A model generated the notes under the pieces. The model was not told the origin of the DNA and made no database searches. It saw nothing but the letters and a program-made list of their open reading frames with translations. A program made the translations under genes and the position numbers. From contig CAJWSE010000057.1 of the NCBI GenBank assembly GCA_913046275.1, positions 1 to 7,037 on the forward strand: a DNA stretch of 7,037 nt, read 5' to 3'. Positions 1-6,742 of this stretch are shown in pieces. This DNA comes from an uncultured Phycisphaerae bacterium. Its GTDB lineage: Bacteria; Planctomycetota; Phycisphaerae; Phycisphaerales; SM1A02. How positions within the stretch are numbered: position 1 is the stretch's first letter; each line of letters starts with the position of its first letter.

Positions 1-1
1 T

Positions 2-826
2 TTGCTTTTGTCTGATTCCCCAAGTCTTGCCCGTTTCAGTCTGCATGGCATGACTGGCTTTGATAATCTTTGGCCAATCGGCACCCGCCTCGATATGCAA
101 AAAACCCTTGAGATCGCAAAGCAAATTCAACAATGCTTATTGCCAAGTGAGACGCCACTTTTCACTGGTTGGGAAATAGCTGGAAAATGCATGTATTGTG
201 ATGCCACAGGTGGTGATTACTATGACTTTATTTCTTCGCCAGATGATGAAAACTATTTGCGGCTTGCACTTGGCGATGTCACAGGGCATGGCATCGCTTC
301 TGCCCTAATGATGGCAACCGCTCGATCATTACTTCGTGGTGGTGCGAAATGCGGCAATAACTCAGCAGAGCTTTTAAATGATGTAAATAATTCTCTTGTG
401 CAGGATACGCCCCTTGGATGGTTCATGACTTTTTATAGCATGGAATTAAGAGCAGATTCGAACAACGTCTATTGGGTTTCTGCGGGGCACGACCCAGCTG
501 TTGTAGTGGATATTGAAGGCAATATCAATGAGTTAGAAGGCGACGACATTCCGCTTGGAGTGACTTCAGGATGGTCATTTGTACTTAAGGGGCCAGCAAT
601 AATTCCATCCGGATCAGTTATTGTTTTGGGTACTGATGGAATTTGGGAAGCTCGTAATGATTTGGGTGAGATGTTTGATAAACATCGTTTTTATGATGTG
701 ATTAAGCAAAATCGTATGAAGAGTGTTTCAGATATTTGCGATGCAATTGGAGAAGCGGTACTTCAATTTTGTGGGGGAGCTCCTCGAACGGATGACATTA
801 CGATGATAGTCGCAAGAAAAAAATAA
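2..826 (+). CDS. SpoIIE/RsbU-type PP2C serine phosphatase, 5' partial
   Basis: C-terminal portion of a metal-dependent serine/threonine phosphatase of the SpoIIE/RsbU class (PP2C fold). Such proteins dephosphorylate anti-sigma-factor antagonists or similar phosphoproteins in partner-switching signalling. Numbering from the first visible codon, a helix ending in EIAKQIQQCLLP (about 37-48) is the usual lead-in to the domain. The metal-binding motifs follow in order: GGDYYDF (70-76, D72), GDVTGHG (91-97, D92), GTDGIWE (210-216, D212) and TDDITMIV (263-270). The domain is complete to its normal end. The frame is open to the left edge and none of the early candidate starts (TTG at 2, ATG at 50 or 95) has a visible ribosome-binding site, so the true start and any sensor domain (GAF, PAS, FHA, receiver) probably lie outside the window. 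The protein it acts on cannot be told from here. The gene ends two bases before the terminator stem. Confidence 0.9.
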   Translation: MLLSDSPSLARFSLHGMTGFDNLWPIGTRLDMQKTLEIAKQIQQCLLPSETPLFTGWEIAGKCMYCDATGGDYYDFISSPDDENYLRLALGDVTGHGIASALMMATARSLLRGGAKCGNNSAELLNDVNNSLVQDTPLGWFMTFYSMELRADSNNVYWVSAGHDPAVVVDIEGNINELEGDDIPLGVTSGWSFVLKGPAIIPSGSVIVLGTDGIWEARNDLGEMFDKHRFYDVIKQNRMKSVSDICDAIGEAVLQFCGGAPRTDDITMIVARKK

Positions 827-827
827 A

Positions 828-853
828 AAAGGCGCTCTAGGGAGAGCGCCTTT
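828..853. terminator. Bidirectional intrinsic terminator between converging genes
   Basis: A perfect 11-bp inverted repeat: AAAGGCGCTCT (828-838) pairs with AGAGCGCCTTT (843-853) around the 4-base loop AGGG. It sits between the stop of the phosphatase (826) and the stop of xerC (875), which converge. For the minus-strand unit the stem is followed by a long U-tract (the A-run at 815-830 read in reverse), making it a strong terminator for xerC. For the plus strand only TTTGACTATTT follows, so it is weaker but still likely functional for the phosphatase gene. Confidence 0.88.
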
Positions 854-874
854 GACTATTTCCTTTGGTTTCGT

Positions 875-1888
875 TTAACCTGCCTCTGCACGTGGATGCG
901 CCTGATCATAGGATTCCCGCATCCTTTTCGTTGTTAGATGAGTATATACCTGGGTGGTAGAAAGTGATTGATGCCCAAGCAATTCTTGAACGCTGCGTAA
1001 ATCAGCACCATTGTCAAGTAAGTGCGTGGCAAAACTATGGCGAAGTGTATGCGGGCTAATAGATGGATCAAGGCCAACCTGTTCGAGATATTTACTGACC
1101 TTGCGTCTTACAGATCGAGTTGAGAGTCGTGTACTGTGTTTGTTGATAAACAGTGGCGAGTCGTTATCGTTGGATATCTGATTTTGTTGTAGCACTTCAA
1201 GATAGTGCCCTACAGACGCCATTGCGTGTGTGCCTAATGGAACGATGCGTTCTTTTCGTCCCTTACCTCGGATAACAATGGCTTGGCCAGTTTCATCTAT
1301 ATCACCAAAGTTAATACCAACGAGTTCGCTCACTCGAATACCGGTGGAATAAAGTGTTTCTAGTATCGCCCGGTCTCGAGCACCAAGCAAAGTTTTGTCA
1401 TTAGGAGCAGAAAGGAGTTTCTCTACTTGCTCTACATCGATAGCTTTGGGTAATCTTTTCTTTTGCCGTGGTGTTCGTATTAGAGTCATTGGATTAGAAT
1501 CAATGCAATTGTTGCGCTCTAGCCAACGGTAGAAACTGCGCAGTGTGGCAATTTTACGAGCCATAGTTGCTGGAGAATAATTCGATTCTGCAAGGTAAGC
1601 CAAGAAGCTACGCAGGTATTCAGTGTCAGCGCTTACGATATGTTCACTAATCGTTTCAGGGCCAACGTGACCAGCAACTTCCTTTTCACCTTGCAAGTAC
1701 CGTTGCCAAGCGGCGCTCTCAGAGGGTACATCAAGCGTTAGATTTTGTTCTTCAGTAATCCAAACAAGGTACTGCCTTAAATCTACTCCATAACACCTAC
1801 CGGTGTATTCACTAAAAGCCCGTTCTTCCAAAAGGTATGAAAGAAATGCTGTAACGATTGGGACGTGTTGTTCAATGTTTTTGTTCAT
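875..1888 (-). CDS. xerC: Tyrosine recombinase XerC
   Basis: Site-specific tyrosine recombinase of 337 aa, expected to resolve chromosome dimers at dif together with XerD. Residues 5-130 form the SAM-like core-binding domain and about 145-325 the catalytic domain. All catalytic residues are present: R185 (in STGIRVSELVG), K209 (GKGRKERIVPL), H280 and R283 (HTLRHSFATH), H306 (LLGHQSLSTT) and nucleophile Y315 (QVYTH). The R-to-Y spacing matches XerC/XerD. The C-terminal YDQAHPRA resembles the YDAAHPRA end of E. coli XerC, which favours XerC over XerD. It is about 38 residues longer than E. coli XerC because of an extra segment near residues 55-88 of the N-terminal domain. The ATG at 1888 is preceded by a GGAA-type ribosome-binding site. 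It lies 17 bases after a small gene on the same strand, so the two are probably co-transcribed, ending at the 828-853 terminator. An element integrase is less likely given housekeeping-like length and sequence. Confidence 0.93.
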   Translation of the reverse strand: MNKNIEQHVPIVTAFLSYLLEERAFSEYTGRCYGVDLRQYLVWITEEQNLTLDVPSESAAWQRYLQGEKEVAGHVGPETISEHIVSADTEYLRSFLAYLAESNYSPATMARKIATLRSFYRWLERNNCIDSNPMTLIRTPRQKKRLPKAIDVEQVEKLLSAPNDKTLLGARDRAILETLYSTGIRVSELVGINFGDIDETGQAIVIRGKGRKERIVPLGTHAMASVGHYLEVLQQNQISNDNDSPLFINKHSTRLSTRSVRRKVSKYLEQVGLDPSISPHTLRHSFATHLLDNGADLRSVQELLGHQSLSTTQVYTHLTTKRMRESYDQAHPRAEAG

Positions 1889-1905
1889 AAGATTTCCAGT
1901 TTGCG

Positions 1906-2223
1906 TTAAGCCGCTTTTGAAGATATTTTTGACATTTCGTGGCAGATAATCGCTGCATCAAACCAGTCAAAATTAGTGTCAGAAGTTTTTGCGATTGCAG
2001 TAATTGCTTCAACTGCCTCGAGCTCTTGCCCAGGCTTCCATTGGAATCGCCAGCGTTCATTGCCTTTCATAAGGATCACGCTTAGGGTGTTTTTGTCCTG
2101 AAATTTTTCTGAGGTATTTGAAATAGTCACGTTTTGCTTCATCCTTCTCGTAGCATTAGAAGTATTTGTTTTTTGACTACTTAATATTCGTCTTTTGGAT
2201 TGAATTTTGTTTGATCTATCCAT
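1906..2223 (-). CDS. Small hypothetical protein upstream of xerC
   Basis: Unrecognised protein of at most 105 aa with no signal peptide or membrane segment. The N-terminal 45 residues are polar, rich in K, R, S, N and T, and look disordered. The rest looks folded: a beta-like stretch NTLSVILMKGNERWRFQWKPG (45-65, in which the tryptophans are notable), then a helix ELEAVEAITAIAKTS and a C-terminal segment with FDWFDAAIICHEMSKI (about 84-99). The start is uncertain: ATG at 2223 has no clear ribosome-binding site. ATG at 2142 has AGAAGG directly against it, too close to be ideal, and ATG at 2070 would cut the beta stretch. The stop lies 17 bases before xerC on the same strand, so an operon is likely. 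It is preferred over the overlapping 62-codon frame at 1872-2060 because of its protein-like C-terminal half and clean junction with xerC. No function is assigned. Confidence 0.62.
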   Translation of the reverse strand: MDRSNKIQSKRRILSSQKTNTSNATRRMKQNVTISNTSEKFQDKNTLSVILMKGNERWRFQWKPGQELEAVEAITAIAKTSDTNFDWFDAAIICHEMSKISSKAA

Positions 2224-2236
2224 AGTTACATTTCAT

Positions 2237-2249
2237 ACGGCAAAGCCGT
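2237..2249. repeat. Short perfect hairpin ACGGC-AAA-GCCGT
   Basis: A 5-bp stem with a 3-base loop, starting 14 bases upstream of the first possible start of the small minus-strand gene. On the plus strand it is followed by TTT, terminator-like but weak, and there is no plus-strand gene ending here that would need it. On the minus strand it would lie in the 5' leader of the small-gene/xerC transcript. Confidence 0.4.
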
Positions 2250-2283
2250 TTTACAAGGTTCGCTCAACTCTACATCCAGTGAG

Positions 2284-2436
2284 TTGACCGACATTCGGTT
2301 GGTGAGGTTACTTGAGGTTCCACCTGAAGCAATTCTCTTATCGGACGAATTAGAGCCATCTCTTGAACTCGCTTTACAACTCTGGGATAATTCAACGATC
2401 TGGCTTTTCTTTCAAGAATTGCACCCGATAACATAA
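2284..2436 (+). CDS. Possible 50-aa small ORF or gene remnant
   Basis: The plus frame is open from 2215 (after a TGA at 2212-2214) to the TAA at 2434-2436. The first conventional start in it is TTG at 2284, giving 50 residues. The product reads as protein-like: leucine- and acid-rich amphipathic stretches such as LTDIRLVRLLEVPPEAILL and DELEPSLELALQLW, ending in IWLFFQELHPIT. Against it, no ribosome-binding site precedes the TTG, no ATG or GTG start is available upstream, and the minus strand here has its own open frame. It could be a small protein, the 3' remnant of a decayed gene, or chance. It would lie just upstream of tRNA-Lys on the same strand. Confidence 0.2.
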   Translation: MTDIRLVRLLEVPPEAILLSDELEPSLELALQLWDNSTIWLFFQELHPIT

Positions 2437-2477
2437 GAAAAAGAGCCCCTAACCTCACAGGGTTGTCGTGTTTTCTG

Positions 2478-2483
2478 TAAAAT
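2478..2483 (+). promoter_or_regulatory. Candidate -10 box for tRNA-Lys transcription
   Basis: TAAAAT matches the TATAAT consensus at five of six positions and lies 10 bases before the first base of the tRNA, a suitable distance. No good -35 element lies 16-18 bases upstream (TCACAG at 2455-2460 is poor), and TTGTCG at 2463 is too close. If real, this promoter would also serve the helicase and SWIM genes. Confidence 0.4.
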
Positions 2484-2493
2484 GCGCGATTCT

Positions 2494-2566
2494 GATCGCG
2501 TAGCTCAGTTGGTAGAGCACCTGACTTTTAATCAGGCGGTCTTGGGTTCGAGCCCCAACGCGGTCA
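2494..2566 (+). tRNA. tRNA-Lys (anticodon UUU)
   Basis: Complete 73-base cloverleaf. The acceptor stem GATCGCG (2494-2500) pairs with CGCGGTC (2559-2565), with one T-G wobble, and the discriminator is A2566. The D-arm is GCTC/GAGC. The anticodon stem CCTGA/TCAGG encloses the loop CTTTTAA with anticodon TTT at 2527-2529, read as lysine (AAA/AAG). The variable loop CGGTC is followed by T-stem TTGGG/CCCAA with the loop TTCGAGC. CCA is not encoded (the next bases are TTC), so it must be added after transcription. The next coding sequence begins only 18 bases downstream. Confidence 0.97.
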
Positions 2567-2575
2567 TTCATGCAC

Positions 2576-2580
2576 GGAGG
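2576..2580 (+). promoter_or_regulatory. Shine-Dalgarno site that fixes the helicase start
   Basis: GGAGG lies four bases before the ATG at 2585. An in-frame ATG at 2570 has the tRNA 3' end directly upstream and no such site, so 2585 is the preferred start. Confidence 0.75.
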
Positions 2581-2584
2581 TTCG

Positions 2585-5500
2585 ATGCTTGTTATTCATG
2601 CCAACTGGACGGCTGGCCAATTACACTTATGGGCTGAGTCCCTTGAAGTATTTAGTTTAAATAATGGAAGGCAAGCAGAAGCGGCCTCTCCGAGGCAAGC
2701 AGATGATTCGGCTGTTGCTGTTACGAATCAAAGAACTGCCATACACCCTTACGCTGTTACATCAGAGGCTCTTGCGGAGTGCCTTCAAGAAGTAGGTGTG
2801 AATATTGGCCAAAGTGAATCAGCATCATTTTCTTTGAAACTTCCGCACAACTTGCTTGATCCCTTGCCAAGCGATCGCCTGGTAAGCATCATGGGCAACT
2901 ATGAGCACGCCAGTGACCCATTGCTTGGCGAATTCGTAATCCCGAGCATTACAATTGATCCCGCGGAAGCATTGCAATTATTGAATACACTTTTTCGGCA
3001 TACCTGCAATGAGAGATTTGAAGTGGGGCATTCAGTTTATTTTTGGGCCAGCGCAGCTCGGTTTTCAATCGATTTACTAGTTGATCAGCGAGTAATCCCT
3101 TCTCTTCTGCAAGTGGATCGGAAAAAGCTCACAGCAACATGGGCCCCGTGGTTACATGATGAAGAAATTGTTGAACGATTTGGTCTCTTATTAAAATCTA
3201 TGCCACCTGTAGCGCGAGCTACGGCACAAGATGGCCGTGCTATTTTAGAATCAGCTATTGAAGATATGACAAACGGTATAATCCGTAATATTTTGATTGC
3301 GGATGATTTCGCGGATGCTATTGATGGATGGGATTGTTCAGAAGACGCTCATGTTTCTTGGCTTGCAGCGCTGTTAAATCAGAGAAATGATGTTTCTGGC
3401 AATCCTGATCGATTACTTGAAATTTTTACTGATGCAAGAAGATGGCTTGGGCGTTTATGTGATGTTGGCGATGATTTGTCTTGGCGACTTCTTCTTGAAC
3501 TTCATGAACCAATTGAAAACCACGATGTTTGGACATTATCGTACGCGCTTCAGTCAGCAGAGGATTCTTCAAGGGAAGTAACGGCTGAAGAGGTATGGGG
3601 GTCTTCAGGTAGCGAAAGCGGTAGTGATGATCGGCTCCCGGAATTGTTCCTATCCGAACTTGACCGAGCCGCAGTGCTTTATCCCAAATTGGAATCTTCT
3701 CTCGAAGAGTCAATGCCATGCCAGATAGAGTTAAATACACGCGAGGCTCACCGATTCCTTGTGGAGTATCTGCCATTGCTTGAAGAATCAGGGTTCAGGA
3801 CAACAGTCCCAATTTGGTGGGGTAGTGAACAATCAACATTAAGCGCAAGTTTGCATATTGATTCGCCTTCAATGGAGGCTGCACTCGCAGAACGCGCCGA
3901 AGGTGCCTACGGCACCGCATCAATTCTTGGATTAAATGCAATTGTTGAATGCCAGTGGCAGGTAGCTGTGGGTGGTCATTTGTTAACTCGTGACGAATTT
4001 GATCAATTGCTTAAACAGAAACAACCGTTAGTTCAAGTACAGGGAAAATGGGTGCATCTGCAACCGGGTGCAATTGAAGAAGCGAAGAGGTTATTTGTTG
4101 ATGGTGAAACATCTTCAATGCCCTTGGTTGAAGCATTGCGAATTGCGCAGGGGGATGGCGATAACTCACACGTTCTCTCAATCGGTGGTTTGACGGCAAC
4201 CGGATGGGTAAAAGAACTTTTAGAATCAACTTCCTCAGATGAGTCTCTTCCGGAAATTCAGCAACCATCTAAATTTGAAGGTCAACTCAGGCCATATCAG
4301 TTGACTGGTTTACGTTGGTTAGCGTTTTTGTCAAAATTTGGAATTGGATCGTGCCTTGCTGACGATATGGGACTTGGTAAAACAATTCAACTCATCGCGC
4401 TGTTGCAGCATGAACGCATCGATCCCGCCGGTTCTATGGGTCCAACACTTCTGGTTGTACCGACATCGGTTGTCGGCAACTGGGAGCGTGAACTTGATAA
4501 GTTTGCGCCTGAAATTCGAGTTCATGTGCACCATGGACCGGAGCGACCTTTAGGGGAAGATTTTAGAGCCATTGTCTCCGAAACAGATGTTGTAATTACT
4601 ACCTATGGGCTTGTGCATCGAGATAGAGAGACTTTGCATTCGATTCCCTGGCACCGAGTGGCGTTAGATGAAGCGCAATACATTAAGAATCCTCCAACAA
4701 AACAGGCGCAATCGATACGGGCTTTAAATGCTTGGCATCGCGTTGCGCTTACTGGTACACCGGTAGAAAATAGACTCGTTGAGCTCTGGTCAATTATGGA
4801 ATTTTTGAATCCTGGTTACCTTGGTCCAGCATCTACATTCAAGAAAACAATTGCTAGGCCAATTGAACAAAGACGAGATCCTAAACGGACAGAGCAGTTG
4901 CGTCGAATGATTCAACCATTTATCCTTAGGCGATTAAAGACTGATGCAACTGTCATTGATGATTTGCCAGATTGCGTGCAGACAAAAGAGTATGCAAATT
5001 TAACTAAAGAGCAGGCAGGAATCTATGAGCAAGTAGTTAATAAAATGATGAATGAAGTGGAGCAGTCAGAGGGAATACAACGTCGAGGCTTGGTTCTTTC
5101 CACATTGGTTAAGTTGAAACAGGTTTGCAATCATCCTGGACATTATTCGCAAGCAGGACATCGCGATGGAATTTCTATTCCTGAATCAAATATGCCAGGG
5201 CTTCAATCCGCAAGATCTGGCAAAGCATCGCGATTGATGACTCTACTGGAAGAGGTAATCGCAACGGGTGAAAAAGCATTAGTGTTCACGCAATTTAGAG
5301 AAATGGGTCGGTTGCTTTCAGCAATGATTCAGCATGATCTTGATTGTGAGACTTTGTTTCTTCATGGCGGCACTCCTCCCAAAAGACGACAGCAATTTAT
5401 TGATCGTTTTCAATCAGATGAAGGAAATGTACCTGTCTTTATTCTTTCTTTAAAGGCCGGGGGGGTTGGTTTGAACCTGACTGCAGCGAACCATGTATTT

Positions 5501-5764
5501 CATTACGATCGCTGGTGGAATCCTGCAATTGAGAATCAAGCAACTGACCGTGCTTTTCGTATTGGACAGCAAAAAACAGTACAAGTTCATAAGTTCGTTT
5601 GTACCGGCACCCTGGAAGAACGGATTGATCAAATGATTGAGCAAAAAATGGAACTCGCGGAGAATATTGTTGGTTCTGGTGAAAACTGGATATCTAATTT
5701 ATCCGCTGGTCAATTGAGGGAAATGCTTATCTTGCGTGAATCCGCAGTAGAAGGCGATGTATAA
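2585..5764 (+). CDS. SNF2-family DEAD/DEAH-like helicase (HelZ-like)
   Basis: SNF2/SWI2-class ATPase of 1059 aa, an ATP-driven double-stranded DNA translocase rather than a strand-separating helicase. It begins MLVIHANWTAGQLHLW, the usual opening of HelZ-like bacterial SNF2 proteins. The N-terminal ~380 residues are family-specific, and the SNF2 helicase-associated domain (DUF3670) spans about 380-500 (EAHRFLVEYLPLLEESGF, PIWW, VQGKWVHL). The motor begins with LRPYQLTGLRWL, then Walker A DDMGLGKT (593-600, K599), motif Ia LLVVPTSVVGNW, motif II DEAQ (695-698) and motif III TGTP (723-726). In the second RecA lobe come ALVFTQF, SLKAGGVGLNLT and motif VI ATDRAFRIGQ (986-995) with candidate arginine fingers R989 and R992. 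All motifs are intact, so it should be active. A serine/acidic patch (SSGSESGSDD) precedes the associated domain. The next gene, a SWIM protein, starts 3 bases after its stop, indicating an operon. The cellular target is unknown; repair or nucleoprotein remodelling is inferred. Confidence 0.94.
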   Translation: MLVIHANWTAGQLHLWAESLEVFSLNNGRQAEAASPRQADDSAVAVTNQRTAIHPYAVTSEALAECLQEVGVNIGQSESASFSLKLPHNLLDPLPSDRLVSIMGNYEHASDPLLGEFVIPSITIDPAEALQLLNTLFRHTCNERFEVGHSVYFWASAARFSIDLLVDQRVIPSLLQVDRKKLTATWAPWLHDEEIVERFGLLLKSMPPVARATAQDGRAILESAIEDMTNGIIRNILIADDFADAIDGWDCSEDAHVSWLAALLNQRNDVSGNPDRLLEIFTDARRWLGRLCDVGDDLSWRLLLELHEPIENHDVWTLSYALQSAEDSSREVTAEEVWGSSGSESGSDDRLPELFLSELDRAAVLYPKLESSLEESMPCQIELNTREAHRFLVEYLPLLEESGFRTTVPIWWGSEQSTLSASLHIDSPSMEAALAERAEGAYGTASILGLNAIVECQWQVAVGGHLLTRDEFDQLLKQKQPLVQVQGKWVHLQPGAIEEAKRLFVDGETSSMPLVEALRIAQGDGDNSHVLSIGGLTATGWVKELLESTSSDESLPEIQQPSKFEGQLRPYQLTGLRWLAFLSKFGIGSCLADDMGLGKTIQLIALLQHERIDPAGSMGPTLLVVPTSVVGNWERELDKFAPEIRVHVHHGPERPLGEDFRAIVSETDVVITTYGLVHRDRETLHSIPWHRVALDEAQYIKNPPTKQAQSIRALNAWHRVALTGTPVENRLVELWSIMEFLNPGYLGPASTFKKTIARPIEQRRDPKRTEQLRRMIQPFILRRLKTDATVIDDLPDCVQTKEYANLTKEQAGIYEQVVNKMMNEVEQSEGIQRRGLVLSTLVKLKQVCNHPGHYSQAGHRDGISIPESNMPGLQSARSGKASRLMTLLEEVIATGEKALVFTQFREMGRLLSAMIQHDLDCETLFLHGGTPPKRRQQFIDRFQSDEGNVPVFILSLKAGGVGLNLTAANHVFHYDRWWNPAIENQATDRAFRIGQQKTVQVHKFVCTGTLEERIDQMIEQKMELAENIVGSGENWISNLSAGQLREMLILRESAVEGDV

Positions 5765-5767
5765 ACA

Positions 5768-6592
5768 ATGGCTAAACAAGGTAAACCAATCTTGAAACTA
5801 AAGACATCCACAGAAGATTTGCGTTTGCATACACCCTCTGCATGGGTGATTGACACAATTCAAAAACATTTTGCTATGGATCGGCTAGTTGCTGGTCAAA
5901 CATACGCAATGGATGGGCAAATTCGCTCATGGAAGATGAAAACTGGTTTGATTAAATCTAGTGTGCAGTGCACAGAAGACAGGCCATTTCGAGTTGAAAT
6001 AGATATACCAGTTTTATCTTCAGACCAGTGGACAAAAGTAGCGCAACGAATGGCAGGTGAAGCTCGAATTGCTGCTCGTTTGTCGGCAGGGAAAGTGCCT
6101 TCAAACCTTTCAACGATGTTGGAAGATTGTTCACTTTCAGCATTTGCAGACAAACTTGTAGTACGTTGCAGTTGCAATGATAAGAAATTATGCAAGCATG
6201 CAGCTGCGGCTTTATTTTTGACTGCTCAACGACTCCTGGCTACGCCTCTACTTTATTTTGAGTTACGTGGCACAAATAAGGATGAGCTGTTAATCAAATT
6301 GCGCCAAGCTCGGACGCTGGATGCAAAAGGTGAAGCTAGGGCACATGCAAGTGTTCGTGAAGATGAAATTCCTATTTTGCCACCACTCGAAGATTGTCTG
6401 GAAGATTTCTGGCGATCCCCTCATTCGACAAAACACGCTGACCAGGCTCCTATGCCTATGCATTTGCCACATGCGTTGCTCCGCCGTTTGGGAGTTTCAC
6501 CAATGAATGGTAAATTCCCAATGGTTGGTTTGCTTGAAACAATTTATGATGATGTTGCGCGCGAGGCACGCGAACAGCGAAGAAATTCCTGA
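5768..6592 (+). CDS. SWIM zinc-finger protein, partner of the SNF2 helicase
   Basis: A 274-aa cytosolic protein with a SWIM-type zinc finger, C134-x-C136-x5-C142-x-H144 (CSCNDKKLCKH). SWIM fingers are predicted to bind DNA or protein and in bacteria occur with SNF2 ATPases, either fused or as neighbours. Upstream of the finger, residues 39-85 (RLVAGQTYAMDGQIRSW then PFRVEIDIP) match the family's conserved N-terminal beta region. After it come the helix ALFLTAQRLL and a linker, then LEDFWRSP (211-218) and a C-terminal LPHALLRRLGVSP (233-245), both typical of bacterial members. Length is normal and nothing is missing. ATG at 5768 follows the helicase stop by 3 bases; an AAGG at 5751-5754, inside the helicase gene, is the likely ribosome-binding site, so translation may be coupled. 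It probably guides or regulates the helicase, which is an inference from context. Confidence 0.9.
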   Translation: MAKQGKPILKLKTSTEDLRLHTPSAWVIDTIQKHFAMDRLVAGQTYAMDGQIRSWKMKTGLIKSSVQCTEDRPFRVEIDIPVLSSDQWTKVAQRMAGEARIAARLSAGKVPSNLSTMLEDCSLSAFADKLVVRCSCNDKKLCKHAAAALFLTAQRLLATPLLYFELRGTNKDELLIKLRQARTLDAKGEARAHASVREDEIPILPPLEDCLEDFWRSPHSTKHADQAPMPMHLPHALLRRLGVSPMNGKFPMVGLLETIYDDVAREAREQRRNS

Positions 6593-6645
6593 AAGAAAAT
6601 TCACTTCAAGCACTTGTCCTTATGAATGCGCCAGTCATTTAGTTA

Positions 6646-6676
6646 TTGGACGTAATATTTTTTTCAAATGTACAAA
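6646..6676 (+). promoter_or_regulatory. Candidate promoter for the last gene
   Basis: TTGGAC (6646-6651) resembles a -35 box. TACAAA (6671-6676) could be a -10 box with a rather long 19-base spacer, or TGTACA (6669-6674) with a 17-base spacer. The spacer is very AT-rich. No intrinsic terminator is visible after the SWIM gene, so read-through transcription is equally possible. Confidence 0.3.
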
Positions 6677-6708
6677 AGTCAAGTTTTTTTGCCGCCGATA
6701 GGTAATAA

Positions 6709-6727
6709 CCCTCGCCTTAAGAGGGAG
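6709..6727 (+). promoter_or_regulatory. Ribosome-binding site able to fold into a hairpin
   Basis: The purine run GAGGGAG (6721-6727) is the best Shine-Dalgarno candidate upstream of the last gene. Its GAGGG pairs perfectly with CCCTC (6709-6713) around the 7-base loop GCCTTAA, so the site could be hidden in the folded transcript. A second GGAG (6730-6733) lies outside the stem, nine bases before the ATG at 6743. Confidence 0.4.
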
Positions 6728-6742
6728 ATGGAGCACTCCACT

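Larger units (their letters stand above)
2224..2493. other. Region between divergent units; no assured gene
   Basis: This 270-base stretch separates the minus-strand small-gene/xerC unit from the plus-strand tRNA/helicase unit and should hold promoters for both. I see a hairpin at 2237-2249, a -10-like box at 2478-2483, and a plus-strand frame that is stop-free from 2215 to a TAA at 2434-2436. A competing minus-strand frame (2270-2458, GTG start) has no ribosome-binding site. No convincing promoter for the minus-strand unit was found. Confidence 0.6.

Noticed and set aside
1872..2060. 62-aa minus-strand frame overlapping the small gene and the start of xerC
   Set aside because: It lies in another frame over two better candidates, and its product is low-complexity, rich in Q, L and K.
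2270..2458. 62-aa minus-strand frame before the tRNA
   Set aside because: It needs a GTG start with no ribosome-binding site, is arginine-rich in a way typical of antisense frames, and overlaps a plus-strand frame that reads more like protein.
875..2566. XerC-like recombinase next to a tRNA gene as the signature of an integrated island
   Set aside because: The recombinase has housekeeping XerC features, points away from the tRNA, and I see no second copy of the tRNA 3' end elsewhere in the window that could be an att repeat.
3902..3916. GGTGCC-TAC-GGCACC perfect inverted repeat in the helicase gene
   Set aside because: It encodes an ordinary part of the protein, has no T-run or binding-site context, and a 6-bp palindrome of this kind is expected by chance in several kilobases.
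6554..6575. Stem GTT/CGCG with CGCG/AAC near the end of the SWIM gene as a terminator
   Set aside because: It has a bulge, lies inside the coding region and is not followed by a T-run.
6651..6686. Minus-strand TTGACT plus AT-rich box resembling an antisense promoter
   Set aside because: The spacing to a -10 box is about 19 bases and no minus-strand gene lies downstream; poly-A/T runs easily create such matches.
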